From an uncultured Microbacterium sp. (GTDB taxonomy: Bacteria; Actinomycetota; Actinomycetes; Actinomycetales; Microbacteriaceae): DNA of 53,748 nucleotides. How positions within the stretch are numbered: position 1 is the stretch's first letter; every line of letters begins with the position of its first letter. A model generated the notes under the pieces. The model worked only from the letters and a program-made list of their open reading frames with translations. It made no database searches and was not told the origin of the DNA. Below, piece after piece: positions 35,965-45,350 of this stretch. The stretch spans positions 1-53,748 of the forward strand of contig NZ_CALBRW010000028.1 in the NCBI RefSeq assembly GCF_937927635.1, written 5' to 3'. Both the position numbers and the translations under genes were made by a program.

Positions 35965-38900
35965 TCAGCCTTTCACCACCACGGCGTCATTACCGCTATT
36001 CAGGGCGTCGAGAAGTTCTACCCGCAGTGCCTCGACGTATCGCTCTACTTCTTCGGCGCTTCTCAGGCTCGCCGCTGAAACGCGCACCGTTGTCACCTTG
36101 GCCACAGGTGTCGCGAACTGAATAGCGGCTTCCAGTGCCCGCGAAGCCCGCTGTGGGATGGCGTCGAGTTCAGCGGTCCATCCCTGGAGCGGCCGAGCCT
36201 GTGCCGCAGTCAGGACGGCAGTTGCATCTGCGAGGTTTGGCTCCACTTCGGTGCTGAGGTGATGCTCCATGAGGAGAGCCTCGCGCTGCGCATCGTCGAG
36301 AGCCGTCCATGCCGGCTGCTGTTCGAGGCCTGCTACGGCCGTTGCTCGGGCGTCGCGCAACGCCACTGCGGCTTCGTGGATCGCATCGCGGAGCGCCTCG
36401 GCAAGTTCCTTCACGATCGGGGCGACTGGATCGGCCTCGGTAAGGAGATCACGGCTCGCAGTCAGCACGCAGAGCCGCTCACGGGCTGCCGACGCGGGCT
36501 CCAGCCCCGCGGCCGAGGACGCAAGCGAACGCGCCAGTTCGAGCGAAGGCGTGCGACTCTTGAGCCTGCGTTCCAGGTCTCCGAGTTGGTCGCTGAAGCT
36601 CGTGAGGGCACTCTTTGCTGCCAGCAGGGCGTGCACGCGATCGTTTCCTGACGCGCTCACGATCACCTGGATGCTGCCTGGCACTGTGATGTCAGGGAGC
36701 GGAGCATGGCCGCTGACGCCTTTCGCGCGGTCGACGAGCGACTGGACGACCCGTTCGACGGCCGAGACGAGCCCGTCGTTGTCGGTTGGGAAGCCGAGGT
36801 TGCTCAGCACCTGTCGTGCCTGGATTCTCTCGGCGGGCTTGAGCACCGTGACCTCGCGGCGGAGTTGCACGTTGCCGAGGCGGGTCTGCTTGAGTACATC
36901 GGCCGTGGTCGCGTCGCTCCCGTTGAGCGTCGCACAGATCACTCCTGTGTCGAGGAGAACGCCGAGGGCGGCCATGAGCGCGTCGCGCGGCCAGCCGAGC
37001 GGTTTCGATGTCAGGGCCTTCTCGACCTCACTCGCGGACGTGCCCGCCGGGCCGACGTGGCCGAGAATCTCTTTGACAACAGGATGCTGCTCTGGGTCGG
37101 CATCGAACTGGAGCACCTTCAGCGCGTCAGCTGCCGACCCGTTCTTCACTCGGTCCCTAACCATCGACCACCGGTCGTCGTCAGCTTCGGAGAACCGCGG
37201 GAATAGGCGGGTCGCGGCGGACTGTGCGCCCGCCTCGATCCGCTCGCGCAGGCTGACGCCGCTCGGCGAAGTCCCGCCCCCGAGGAGTACGTTTGCCTTG
37301 GAGATTACGTCACGAACGTGGGCATTCACCTGGTCCGTCGCACGGTCGAGGCGGGTTTGCATCGCGCTTCGCGCCTGCTTCCCCTCGTCGTCCCGCGGGA
37401 TTCCCTGTTGGTCGATCACTCGGTGCGCGGCGAGCTTGTTACGGACTGCCGCTACGAACGCGGGAGCCTGGAGTCGAGGAAGGTGGATGAGAACGATCGG
37501 CGAGTCAACTCCGAGGCTGCGCGCGTCCTCGTCGAACTGCTTCGCCGTGATGCCCTCGTCCCACTCGGAGCGCAACCACACCGAGATCGCATCGGACTCC
37601 GGCGGAAGCGAGGCGTCGGCGTGCAGCGCGAGCTTGCGGGATTCCTTGGCACGACCCTGCTGGATCGAAGCGGGTATCGACCGTCCGACCTCAGTGAGCA
37701 ACAGCGAATCACGATCTGTGCTTACCTCGCTGTCCGTGACTTGAGCGTGGTGCCTGCGGAATGCCTCGTCCCACTCGCGGCCCGCCTTAGTTTGAAGGCG
37801 GAACTCCTCGCCATCCTGCTGAATGACGCCCTCTTCGGCGAGCGCTTCGAGCACCGCAGGCACCTGCTGCCGGAGCCGGTCCCCATCGTGGGCGAGGTCC
37901 TCGACGAGGAGGTCGACGAGATGGTCTGCCGTCGCGCGGACGCCGATGTCGCCATGACCCGATGTCGGGAGCAGACCGATGAGGTGGATGAGGCCGAGGA
38001 TGCGGCCGCGCAAGGGGTCCTTCTGCCCCTGCTCGTGAATCAGCGTCTGCGTCTCCTTAAGAAGAAGGCCCGCGCCGTTGAGGTCTTCGTTCTTCTGCGA
38101 GTACAGGAAGTCGGCGCCGACCACAGTGCCCACCGGCTCGGGAGCGACATGGCGGTTCGCCTCGTGCACGATTCGAAGCTGGGAACGCAGCTGACCAGCG
38201 CGGCCGGCGTCGGCTTGGCGGAGCACGCTCTCCCAGAAACGACGGCGCAACGGAAGCAGCGGGTAGTCCTCGATGAGGTCCTTGTCGTCCGCCGCGGTGT
38301 GCTGAATCCTGCTGCCGATGAGCTGGCGGGAAATCTGCCCCGCAACTGACGCCAATGTGGTGTCAAGACCGGGCTTCTCGGCGAGTTCCTTGCTGAGGAG
38401 CACACGGCGGACAACGGCGTCGACGTCCTGGTTCTTGAGCACGACCTTGACGGTGAAACGGTCCTGAATCTTCTGAAGCGTCGAATCAGCAGTCAACTCT
38501 TGCTGGCCAGTGGCTACAAGCAGCACACGACCGTTCAGCTCGCGCGACACGGACTCGACGAGGTTCTGCACCTCCATCGCTCGGCCGCCATCGCCGCTGA
38601 TGTACTGCTGCACCTCGTCGAGGACGATCAGCGACGGCGGAATCTGGCCACCGCCGACGTACTCAAGAATCTTCTTGAGCAGCGCGATCGTCTCGTCCGT
38701 GGAGAACGAACGGGTGCCCGGCGGAAACTGGCTGCGCAGCGCGGCGCGCACGTCCTTGGCCGTCGCGGCAAACTGCGGGTCGGCAACGAGGATCGCGTTC
38801 GCGAGCAGCGTGCTGAGGTTGTACTCGCCCAGCTCTTCGACGAGGTCGCCGCCGTTGGCCGCAACGTGATCACGAACGGCGTTGAGGTGCCCATTGCCCG

Positions 38901-39422
38901 CGAGCCACAGAGCAACCTGCGCGGGGGCGACGCGCGTGGGCAGTCCTGCCGCCCCGAGGACGATCGAAAGGAACACCGAGTTGAGGGTGTCGCCGCTGCG
39001 ATCGAGTGCGCCTGCTGCCGCCCACGGTGCGGCGCCGTCACGTCGTCCGAGAGTTGTCAGCTCTGTCAACTGGTCCTGATGTCCTGGGGGATGCTCGTCA
39101 GACCGCGCGCGGTCGCACCGTTCGGAAACTTCGTATCGGCCCACAGATGCTGGAGGACGCGGACGAGGTGGGACTTGCCGCTGCCGTAGAAACCCGACAC
39201 CCACACGGCAGGTTGCGTCGTCCGATTCCGGTGCCCGGTGTAGGAGTCAAGAATGCGTTGGAGGCCGTGCTCATACTCGCCCTCGCAGACGAAGCTCTCC
39301 AGCTCGTACTTGAGGACGTCCCACTGGTTGGAGTCCTCGGGACGGTCCACATTGGTTACGCCGTCATTCGGGATCTCGAAGCTGAGTGGAGGCCGGACGA
39401 AGAGGTCATTGTTGGTCGTCAC
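35965..39422 (-). pseudogene. brxC: BREX P-loop ATPase BrxC, interrupted by a one-base frameshift
   Basis: BrxC is the large AAA+-like ATPase of BREX (DUF499-type), usually about 1200 aa. The first part (39422 to a TGA at 39066) reads MTTNNDLFVRPPLSFEIPND and includes Walker A VSGFYGSGKSHLVRVL at about residues 75-90. The reading then stops after SIPQDIRTS. The remaining ~1036 residues continue in another frame from DQLTELTTLGRR (about 39073) to 35965, including LIVLDEVQQYISGDGG. Restoring one base in AGGAC at about 39073-39077 (AGGGAC) would give SIPQDIRDQLTEL and a ~1150-aa BrxC. All else looks intact, so this is a recent indel, a phase-variable state, programmed frameshifting or a sequencing error. 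Confidence 0.88.
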
Positions 39423-39976
39423 GCGATGTCCTTCTGTGGATCGATGACACGAGCGCGGTAGTTGAACCCATCGCGTGCGTCGAGCAAGCGGAATGAATGA
39501 GTTTCCGGGTCATGAATCCCGGGGAAAAGGACGAGAAGGCGACCGGTGACCGCGGACTCGATGGACTTGATCACGCTCGATGCACGTAGGAACGGGAAGA
39601 TCGAGCCGATGCCAACGAGTGCCACGACAGCGTTCTCAGGTGCCGCTTCGAGAGCCTGACGGATGCGCGCGACAAGTGTTGTCTCAAACTGATCCAGGAT
39701 CGACGGAGTGAGGTCGCTTGGGTCCTCGTAGAACGCTTCCGCATGCCGGTGAGCAGACAGCCAAAGCCCGAAGTCGTCGCTGACGTCGAGTACAGCCCAG
39801 ACGCGGCCGGCCTGGGCAGTCGCCAACTCGATGTCCGGTTGAGCGTGCCGCATCTGGCGTTCCAGGCCTGGTGGATAGACAAGCATCCAAACCCGTTCGC
39901 CACCCGAGACCTTGCTCTTCCAGGTCAGAGACAACTCAGCCTTGTAGGCATAGACGAGATCGGAGACGCGACTCAT
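39419..39976 (-). CDS. brxB: BREX protein BrxB (DUF1788)
   Basis: This 185-aa protein is of the BrxB/DUF1788 family. The pattern WKSKVSGGERVWMLVYPPGLERQM, LDVSDDFGLWLSAH and VALVGIGSIFPFLRASSVI, ending in GRLLVLFPGIHDPETHSFRLL and a tyrosine-arginine RA tail, is characteristic. It is a structural component of type 1 BREX, exact role unknown. It overlaps brxA and brxC by 4 bases at both ends, keeping the canonical order A-B-C-X-Z-L. Confidence 0.92.
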   Translation of the reverse strand: MSRVSDLVYAYKAELSLTWKSKVSGGERVWMLVYPPGLERQMRHAQPDIELATAQAGRVWAVLDVSDDFGLWLSAHRHAEAFYEDPSDLTPSILDQFETTLVARIRQALEAAPENAVVALVGIGSIFPFLRASSVIKSIESAVTGRLLVLFPGIHDPETHSFRLLDARDGFNYRARVIDPQKDIA

Positions 39977-40722
39977 AGCGAGCCTTCCAGCATCGAGAAG
40001 CTCACATCCACGACATTCCCTGCCACAAGGAGGTCAAGGAGCCCCTGGGCGTGAGCTTGACGCAGCACTTCAAGCGGCCTTCCGGAAGGGAGGTCTAGGA
40101 CGAGTGAGGACGGGCTCTCTAGGACACCCACTCCGCGGCCTCCGGAGAGGTGGCCGAGGTACGCCGCCAGCGCGATAGCAACTGGGCGACTCTCGACTGC
40201 GGCACGCACCTTGTTGGTGCGACCAATGAGGTGGCCGGTCTGCGTCCAACAAGCGGCCGTGTTCCGACCGGTCTTGTTCAGGGTCGAGTCAGACAGACTG
40301 TCGCCGATCTGCATCCGCACTGCTTCGGTCAGAGCGGCAGACGTCACCACTGCGCCGATCGGGGTTCGAACGACGGCGGCGTAGGAAGCACGAAGGATCT
40401 CATCACGTGTAACCGCAAAGACACCGGCCAGCAACGGCTGTGCGTCAACATCCACATCCCAAACCCGTCGCAAGGCAGCGAAGGACCGCCGCCGCGGGTC
40501 GAGAAGATACAGCTCGCGGAGATGTCGAAAGCTGCGCTGACGGCCTGCCAGCGTCGGGCGTGCCAACACGTTCTCGTCCACCACCGCAGAGCGGTATTCC
40601 TCCAACGACGCACCCGCGGGTACGACTCTGAGAAGCTCGACCAGGTGCGGAACCGCGATGGTGTGGCTTGCTGTGGTCCGCAACGCAGCAAGTGGCGAAT
40701 CAATGTTCGATCCATCAACCAT
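39973..40722 (-). CDS. brxA: BREX protein BrxA (DUF1819)
   Basis: This 249-aa first gene of the BREX operon encodes the DUF1819/BrxA family, a NusB-like DNA-binding protein. Recognisable parts are RQRSFRHLRELYLLDP, LRRVWDVDVDAQPLLAGVFAV, RDEILRASYAAVV and NKTGRNTAACWTQTGHL. The ATG at 40722 has only a distant GAAAGG. It is divergent from a small XRE regulator, with 96 bp between them. Confidence 0.9.
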   Translation of the reverse strand: MVDGSNIDSPLAALRTTASHTIAVPHLVELLRVVPAGASLEEYRSAVVDENVLARPTLAGRQRSFRHLRELYLLDPRRRSFAALRRVWDVDVDAQPLLAGVFAVTRDEILRASYAAVVRTPIGAVVTSAALTEAVRMQIGDSLSDSTLNKTGRNTAACWTQTGHLIGRTNKVRAAVESRPVAIALAAYLGHLSGGRGVGVLESPSSLVLDLPSGRPLEVLRQAHAQGLLDLLVAGNVVDVSFSMLEGSL

Positions 40723-40756
40723 TTGCCACGTCGCTGCCTTTCAATCTCACCGAATA

Positions 40757-40768
40757 GGTACAAGTACC
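40757..40768. promoter_or_regulatory. Palindrome in the brxA-XRE divergent promoter
   Basis: GGTAC-AA-GTACC is a perfect 12-bp palindrome. On the minus strand it falls in the spacer of a plausible TTAACA-N18-TATTCG promoter for brxA. It is a candidate operator for the divergent XRE protein. Confidence 0.45.
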
Positions 40769-40818
40769 CGAGTTTGTTAACCCTGGCACAAGTCACGGAC
40801 ATTGCCGACGCTTGAGGG

Positions 40819-41097
40819 GTGCCCCGCGTCTCGTCTCCTGCTGCTGTTCGCATGGGAGAGCTGATGACCGCAGCACGGAAGCACCGCGGCATCACGCAGG
40901 ACGAGCTGGCGGCGCGCACGCAGATCGACTCGTCGAACATCCGCGGCTACGAGAAGGGCCGCGCGATGATGAGCGTGCAGACGTTGGTCCGCGTCGCGGA
41001 CGCGCTGAACGTGCATCCGGGAGAACTGCTCAACGAGGTGACCGTGGAGATGTTCATCACGTCGGCGACGGATGGGCGTCGGCGCAGCGGGTGGTGA
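40819..41097 (+). CDS. XRE-family HTH regulator
   Basis: This protein has up to 92 aa from a GTG at 40819 preceded by GAGGGG; ATG starts at 40852 and 40864 are alternatives. The HTH is RKHRGITQDELAARTQIDSS-NIRGYEKGRAMM, followed by VADALNVHPGELLNEV. The C-terminal tail is short and shows no effector domain. Its position divergent from brxA, sharing a palindrome, makes it a candidate BREX regulator. It differs from the WYL-type BrxR found in other BREX loci. It could equally belong to the toxin-antitoxin genes that follow. Confidence 0.8.
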   Translation: MPRVSSPAAVRMGELMTAARKHRGITQDELAARTQIDSSNIRGYEKGRAMMSVQTLVRVADALNVHPGELLNEVTVEMFITSATDGRRRSGW

Positions 41098-41108
41098 ACT
41101 CCGTTGTA

Positions 41109-41125
41109 ATACGTGGTAGACGTAT
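41109..41125. promoter_or_regulatory. Inverted repeat upstream of vapB
   Basis: ATACGT (41109-41114) and ACGTAT (41120-41125) flank 5 bp, with a wider TGTAA/TTACA pair around them (41106-41136). It lies about 30 bp before the AbrB-type antitoxin start and is a likely autoregulatory site. Confidence 0.5.
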
Positions 41126-41153
41126 CATGGTGTTACATCCAGAAGGAGCCGCC

Positions 41154-41390
41154 ATGAAGCTCAACAGCAAGGGACAGGTCACGATCCCGGCCGAACTGCG
41201 CCACCGTCACGGACTCGTCGAGGGCGACGAGATCGAGGTCGTCGAAGATGGCGCGACCCTTCGAATCGTCCACACGCAGTCCGACCTCAGCCCGGCAGAA
41301 CGAGTGGTGGCCCGAATGCGCGGGCGCGCGACCAGCCAGACGCGCCGCATGAGCACCGACGAGATCATGGCGCTGCTCCGCGATGAGTGA
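41154..41390 (+). CDS. vapB: AbrB/SpoVT-type antitoxin (VapB)
   Basis: This 78-aa protein has AAGGAG before its ATG. The N-terminal swapped-hairpin domain MKLNSKGQVTIPAELRHRHG, then VEGDEIEVVEDGATLRIV, is the AbrB DNA-binding fold. The C-terminal RRMSTDEIMALLRDE is the segment that usually wraps the VapC toxin. It overlaps the vapC start by 8 bases. It should bind the inverted repeat upstream and repress the pair. Confidence 0.9.
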   Translation: MKLNSKGQVTIPAELRHRHGLVEGDEIEVVEDGATLRIVHTQSDLSPAERVVARMRGRATSQTRRMSTDEIMALLRDE

Positions 41391-41793
41391 CAACGGCACT
41401 CTCGTCGACACGAATGTGCTTCTGGACGTCTTCGATGAGGATCCGCGCTGGGTCGAATGGTCGACGGAGCAACTCACAGCAGCGTTCGAACGCGGTCGAG
41501 TGCTGATCAATCCCATCGTGTATGCCGAGGTGTCCGTCGGGTTCGAGCGTGCAGAAGAACTCGATGACGCGCTGCCCGAACGGTACTTCCATCGAGAGCC
41601 GCTCTCCTACCCCGCGGGCTTCCTCGCCGGCAAGGCATTCGAACGCTACCGACGCAATGGTGGGACACGTCCGACTCCGATCGCGGACTTCTACATCGGT
41701 GCGCATGCGCTGGTTCACGGCTACACCCTGCTCACGCGCGACAGGAACCGCTACTCGACGTATTTCCCGAAGCTGCAGCTCGTCACGCCGTGA
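41383..41793 (+). CDS. vapC: VapC PIN-domain ribonuclease toxin
   Basis: This 136-aa toxin has acidic PIN residues in TLVDTNVLLDV (Asp9), NPIVYAEVSVGF (Glu), TPIADFYIGAHA (Asp) and LLTRDRNRYSTYFP (Asp). VapC toxins cut specific RNAs, often tRNA. Translation is coupled to the antitoxin by an 8-base overlap. All four acidic residues are present, so it looks active. Confidence 0.92.
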   Translation: MSDNGTLVDTNVLLDVFDEDPRWVEWSTEQLTAAFERGRVLINPIVYAEVSVGFERAEELDDALPERYFHREPLSYPAGFLAGKAFERYRRNGGTRPTPIADFYIGAHALVHGYTLLTRDRNRYSTYFPKLQLVTP

Positions 41794-41902
41794 CCTCACC
41801 CAGTGATGGGTGCTCCGGACGACGGGACAACGCTTCACTTCGGCTCGCTGAGATCGCTCAGTACTGGCGACAGGGTCAGCGACGCAGCTGCCCGCATCGG
41901 TC

Positions 41903-41936
41903 GCATTTCGTCTCGCTGCGCTCGCTCAATGAGCGG
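41903..41936. repeat. Dispersed repeat copy (inverted relative to the 22.8-kb copies)
   Basis: The core TTTCGTCTCGCTGCGCTCGC is the reverse complement of the element at 22809-22840 with one base changed. It lies in the 255-bp gene-free gap between vapC and the symporter gene, where nothing else is seen apart from a second weaker copy near 41838. Confidence 0.65.
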
Positions 41937-42048
41937 CGGTCCCCGGCATCCAGCCTGAAATGTGACGTCACGCGGTGACACATCTCGCCCGGGGCGCTGT
42001 GGAAGCTCCTAACGTTGGCGTGCCCCACTCCCTGAACATGGAGAACTG

Positions 42049-43455
42049 ATGACCACCACCGCACGCGCTCCCAAGGCGCCCGACACCCGAGGACCGGTCC
42101 GCAAGCTGCTGACCTCGTTCGGGTTCCAGATCCTGGCCGCCCTCGTCCTCGGCATCGCCACAGGGCTCATCGGCGCTGCCGCCGGAGCCACCGGAGAGAA
42201 CCACACGATCCTCTCCGACACCCTCGACCGCATCGGCAGCTCGTACGTCACCCTGCTGAAGGCTGCCGTCGTGCCGCTGATCTTCACGGCCATCGTCGCC
42301 AGCATCTCAAACCTGCGCCGCGTGCAGAACGCCGCCCGCCTGGCCGGTCAGACCCTCCTCTGGTTCGCGATCACCGCGTTCATCGCCGTGTCGATCGGCA
42401 TCGTGCTGGGCCTGGTCATCCAGCCGGGCAGCAAGGCCGGCGCGGGCCTGAAGACCGGCGATCCGTACACCGTCGGCACCTGGTGGAACTTCCTGCTCGG
42501 ACTCATCCCGCAGAACTTCCTGGGCCTTTCCGTCTCGACCTCCGCCGATGAGACCGGCGCGCTCACCTCCAACGTCGGATTCAACATCCTGCAGGTGATC
42601 GTCGTGGCCGCGGTCGTCGGCATCGCCGCCCTCAAGGCCGGCAAGAAAGCCGAGCCGTTCCTGGCCTTCACCGAGTCGCTGCTGAAGATCATCCAGCGCG
42701 TGCTGTGGTGGATCATCCGCATCGCCCCGATCGGCACCTTCGGCCTGATCGGCTCCGCCGTGATCAAGTACGGCTGGGACAAGCTCACCGCGCTGGCCTG
42801 GTTCGCCGGCGCCATCTACATCGGCCTGGCCCTGGTGATCTTCGTCGTCTACCCGATCCTCGTGAAGACCCACGGACTCTCCATCAAGCAGTACTTCTCC
42901 GGCGTGTGGCCGGCCGTGCAGCTGGGCTTCGTCAGCCGCTCCTCCATCGGCACCCTGCCGCTGACCGAGCGCGTCACCGAGCGCAACCTCGGCGTCCCCT
43001 CCGGCTACGCCTCGTTCGCCGTGCCGCTGGGCGCCACCACCAAGATGGACGGCTGCGCCGCCATCTACCCGGCCATCGCCGCGATCTTCGTCGCCCAGTT
43101 CTTCGAGATCACGCTGAGCCCGCTGCAGTACCTGCTGATCGTCATCGTCTCGGTGTTCGGCTCCGCCGCCACCGCAGGAACCACCGGCGCGATCGTCATG
43201 CTGACCCTCACGCTCTCGACCCTGGGCCTGCCCCTGGAAGGCGTCGGCCTGCTGCTGGCCATCGACCCGATCCTCGACATGGGCCGCACCGCCGTCAACG
43301 TCGCGGGCCAGGCGCTGGTCCCGACCATCGTGGCCAAGCGCGAGGGCATCCTCGACCTCGACCTGTACAACGCTCGCCGCAACGGCCTTCCGTTCGCGGA
43401 GGACATCGAAGAGGCGGATGACGTGGATGCCGGCGAGCCGGCCGCCACGCGCTGA
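42049..43455 (+). CDS. Dicarboxylate/amino acid:cation symporter (DAACS)
   Basis: This 468-aa membrane transporter of the GltP/DctA family imports glutamate-like amino acids or C4-dicarboxylates with Na+ or H+. It has about eight hydrophobic helices. The family's serine-rich hairpin region is in GFVSRSSIGTLPLTE, and VPLGATTKMDGCA and GSAATAGTTGAIVMLTLTL form the substrate/cation site, followed by LLLAIDPILDMGRTAVNVAG. The substrate cannot be fixed from the sequence. GGAGA precedes the ATG. It is a single gene ended by a hairpin. Confidence 0.92.
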   Translation: MTTTARAPKAPDTRGPVRKLLTSFGFQILAALVLGIATGLIGAAAGATGENHTILSDTLDRIGSSYVTLLKAAVVPLIFTAIVASISNLRRVQNAARLAGQTLLWFAITAFIAVSIGIVLGLVIQPGSKAGAGLKTGDPYTVGTWWNFLLGLIPQNFLGLSVSTSADETGALTSNVGFNILQVIVVAAVVGIAALKAGKKAEPFLAFTESLLKIIQRVLWWIIRIAPIGTFGLIGSAVIKYGWDKLTALAWFAGAIYIGLALVIFVVYPILVKTHGLSIKQYFSGVWPAVQLGFVSRSSIGTLPLTERVTERNLGVPSGYASFAVPLGATTKMDGCAAIYPAIAAIFVAQFFEITLSPLQYLLIVIVSVFGSAATAGTTGAIVMLTLTLSTLGLPLEGVGLLLAIDPILDMGRTAVNVAGQALVPTIVAKREGILDLDLYNARRNGLPFAEDIEEADDVDAGEPAATR

Positions 43456-43468
43456 CCTTCTTCGCCGA

Positions 43469-43499
43469 AGCGCCCTGCCCTCACGAGGGGCGGGGCGCT
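43469..43499. terminator. Hairpin terminator between convergent genes
   Basis: AGCGCCCTGCCCT and AGGGGCGGGGCGCT pair almost perfectly (one bulge) around a 4-nt loop just after the symporter stop. It probably ends both the symporter and the convergent antiporter transcripts. Confidence 0.7.
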
Positions 43500-43509
43500 C
43501 CGGGGGCTT

Positions 43510-45222
43510 CTACACCCGCGACTGGGGCCTCGTCGCGGCGCGGGTGTCGAGCGCGAGCTCCTCGGCATCCATCGCCGTGACCAGCTCGTGCATGACCTCC
43601 TCGCTGAGGTTGCCGGCATCGCGCTCGGTCAGCAGCAGCTGACGGCGCACCGACAGCCAGCCCTTCGACATGGTCATGAACTGCTCGTACGACGGCCGCG
43701 GCGTCAGGTCGATCTGGCTGGTCTCGGCATCCGTCTCCACCCGGATCAGCCGCTTCGCGAACGCGTCGAACGTCTTCAGCGACTCCTCGCCGTGCTGTGT
43801 CGCCCACTGCTTGCGCATGTCGCGCAGGTACGCCTTGCCCACCTCACGGCTGCGCACGCGCACGGCCGCCAGCTGCCTGGCATCCTGGGCGGCCTCCCGC
43901 CCGTCCACCACCCCGAGCGCCTTGATCAGCCACGGCAGCGTCAGCCCCTGCAGCAGCAGCGTTCCCACCGTCACGACGAACGCGACGACGACGATCGCAT
44001 GCGACGCCTGGTCGCCGATCCGGGCGAGGTCGGCCGCGGCCAGCGCGGTCGCCAGTGTGACCACGCCGCGCATCCCGGCCCACGAGATCACCGCATTGTC
44101 GCGCCAGGACAGTTTCGTCTCGGCCAGTTGCTGCCTCAACTGCTCCTCGGTGAGCGGATGCCGGCCGCGGCGTTCCGCGATGGCCTCGGAGACGCCGGAC
44201 TCCCGCATCCGCTGCCACCTGCGCAGCTTGAGACGCGTCCACCACTGCCCCCACACGCTCGCGGGGTAGACGAACAGGGGGCGCACGACCAGCACCACCA
44301 GCAGCACCACGATCGACAGCACGATCACGGGTCCAACCTCGCCGTCGGCCAGGTCGCCGATCACCCGCGGCAGCTGCAGGCCGATGTACGCGAACACGAA
44401 CGACTCCAGCAGGAAGTCGGCGCTCAGCCACAGCGGCGCCTCCTGCTGCCTGGTCGTGTAGCTCGTGCGCGGGGCGTTGAACCCGACGAACAGCCCCATG
44501 GCCACCACCGAGATCACGCCGGAGCCGCCCAGCTGCTCGGCGATCGCGTACGCCCCGAACGGCGCCAGCAGCCCCACGGTTCCGTTGATCACGGCGTCGT
44601 CGCTGCGCATGCGCAGCTGGTGCATGCCCAGGCCGAACACCACGCCGATCAGCACACCCACGACCACCGCCAGCACGAACTGCCAGACCGTCGACCAGAT
44701 GTGGAACGCCGCCGGCCCTGCGACGACCGCCGCCGCGAACACGCGGTACAGCGTCAGGGAAGTCGCGTCGTTGATCAGGCTCTCCCCCGACAGCACCGTC
44801 ATGATGCGCCGAGGCAGCCCGAGCTTGCGGCCGATGGCGGCGGCCGACACGGCATCCGGCGGCGCGACGATCGCGCCCAGCAGCAGCGCGCCGAACACGC
44901 CGAGCTCCGGCAGCAGCAGGTAGGCGACCAGGCCGACGATCATCGTGGTGGCCACGACCAGGCCTATCCCGAGCCGGCGGATCTGCGGCATCGCGCGCGC
45001 GAAGCTGACGAACGAGACATCCAGCGCCGCCGAGTACAGCAGCGGCGGCAGCACGAGGTTCAGCAGCACGTGCCCGTCGATCGAGATGTTCGGCACGATC
45101 GGGATGAAGGATGCCGCGAGCGCGACCACCGTGACCAGCAGGGGCGCGGGCCAGCCCCGCCATCGTGCGACCGCCGCCACCGCGACGGCTCCGACGATGA
45201 CGAAGAAGATGCTCGCGTCCAT
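43510..45222 (-). CDS. CPA1-family Na+/H+ antiporter
   Basis: This 570-aa membrane protein exchanges Na+ (or K+) for H+. It has about twelve hydrophobic segments. The transport motif region is GAIVAPPDAVSAAAIGRKLG with LSGESLINDATSLTLYRV, which contains the conserved Asn-Asp. The motif FAYIGLQLPRVIG and the helix SWAGMRGVVTLATALA are also typical of NhaP/CPA1. A C-terminal cytoplasmic domain of about 130 aa, rich in Arg and Glu, may be regulatory. It is a single gene convergent with the symporter. Confidence 0.92.
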   Translation of the reverse strand: MDASIFFVIVGAVAVAAVARWRGWPAPLLVTVVALAASFIPIVPNISIDGHVLLNLVLPPLLYSAALDVSFVSFARAMPQIRRLGIGLVVATTMIVGLVAYLLLPELGVFGALLLGAIVAPPDAVSAAAIGRKLGLPRRIMTVLSGESLINDATSLTLYRVFAAAVVAGPAAFHIWSTVWQFVLAVVVGVLIGVVFGLGMHQLRMRSDDAVINGTVGLLAPFGAYAIAEQLGGSGVISVVAMGLFVGFNAPRTSYTTRQQEAPLWLSADFLLESFVFAYIGLQLPRVIGDLADGEVGPVIVLSIVVLLVVLVVRPLFVYPASVWGQWWTRLKLRRWQRMRESGVSEAIAERRGRHPLTEEQLRQQLAETKLSWRDNAVISWAGMRGVVTLATALAAADLARIGDQASHAIVVVAFVVTVGTLLLQGLTLPWLIKALGVVDGREAAQDARQLAAVRVRSREVGKAYLRDMRKQWATQHGEESLKTFDAFAKRLIRVETDAETSQIDLTPRPSYEQFMTMSKGWLSVRRQLLLTERDAGNLSEEVMHELVTAMDAEELALDTRAATRPQSRV

Positions 45223-45350
45223 GAGAAGAGGCTAATGCGCGCACCCTTGCTGGACGTCGACAGCACGGGATCTCGGCGAGCGCACGGGAAATCCGCGCGA
45301 ACGACCCGTGCGCTCGGCGAGGTACCGTGCTCTCGGCGACGAGGGCAGGG

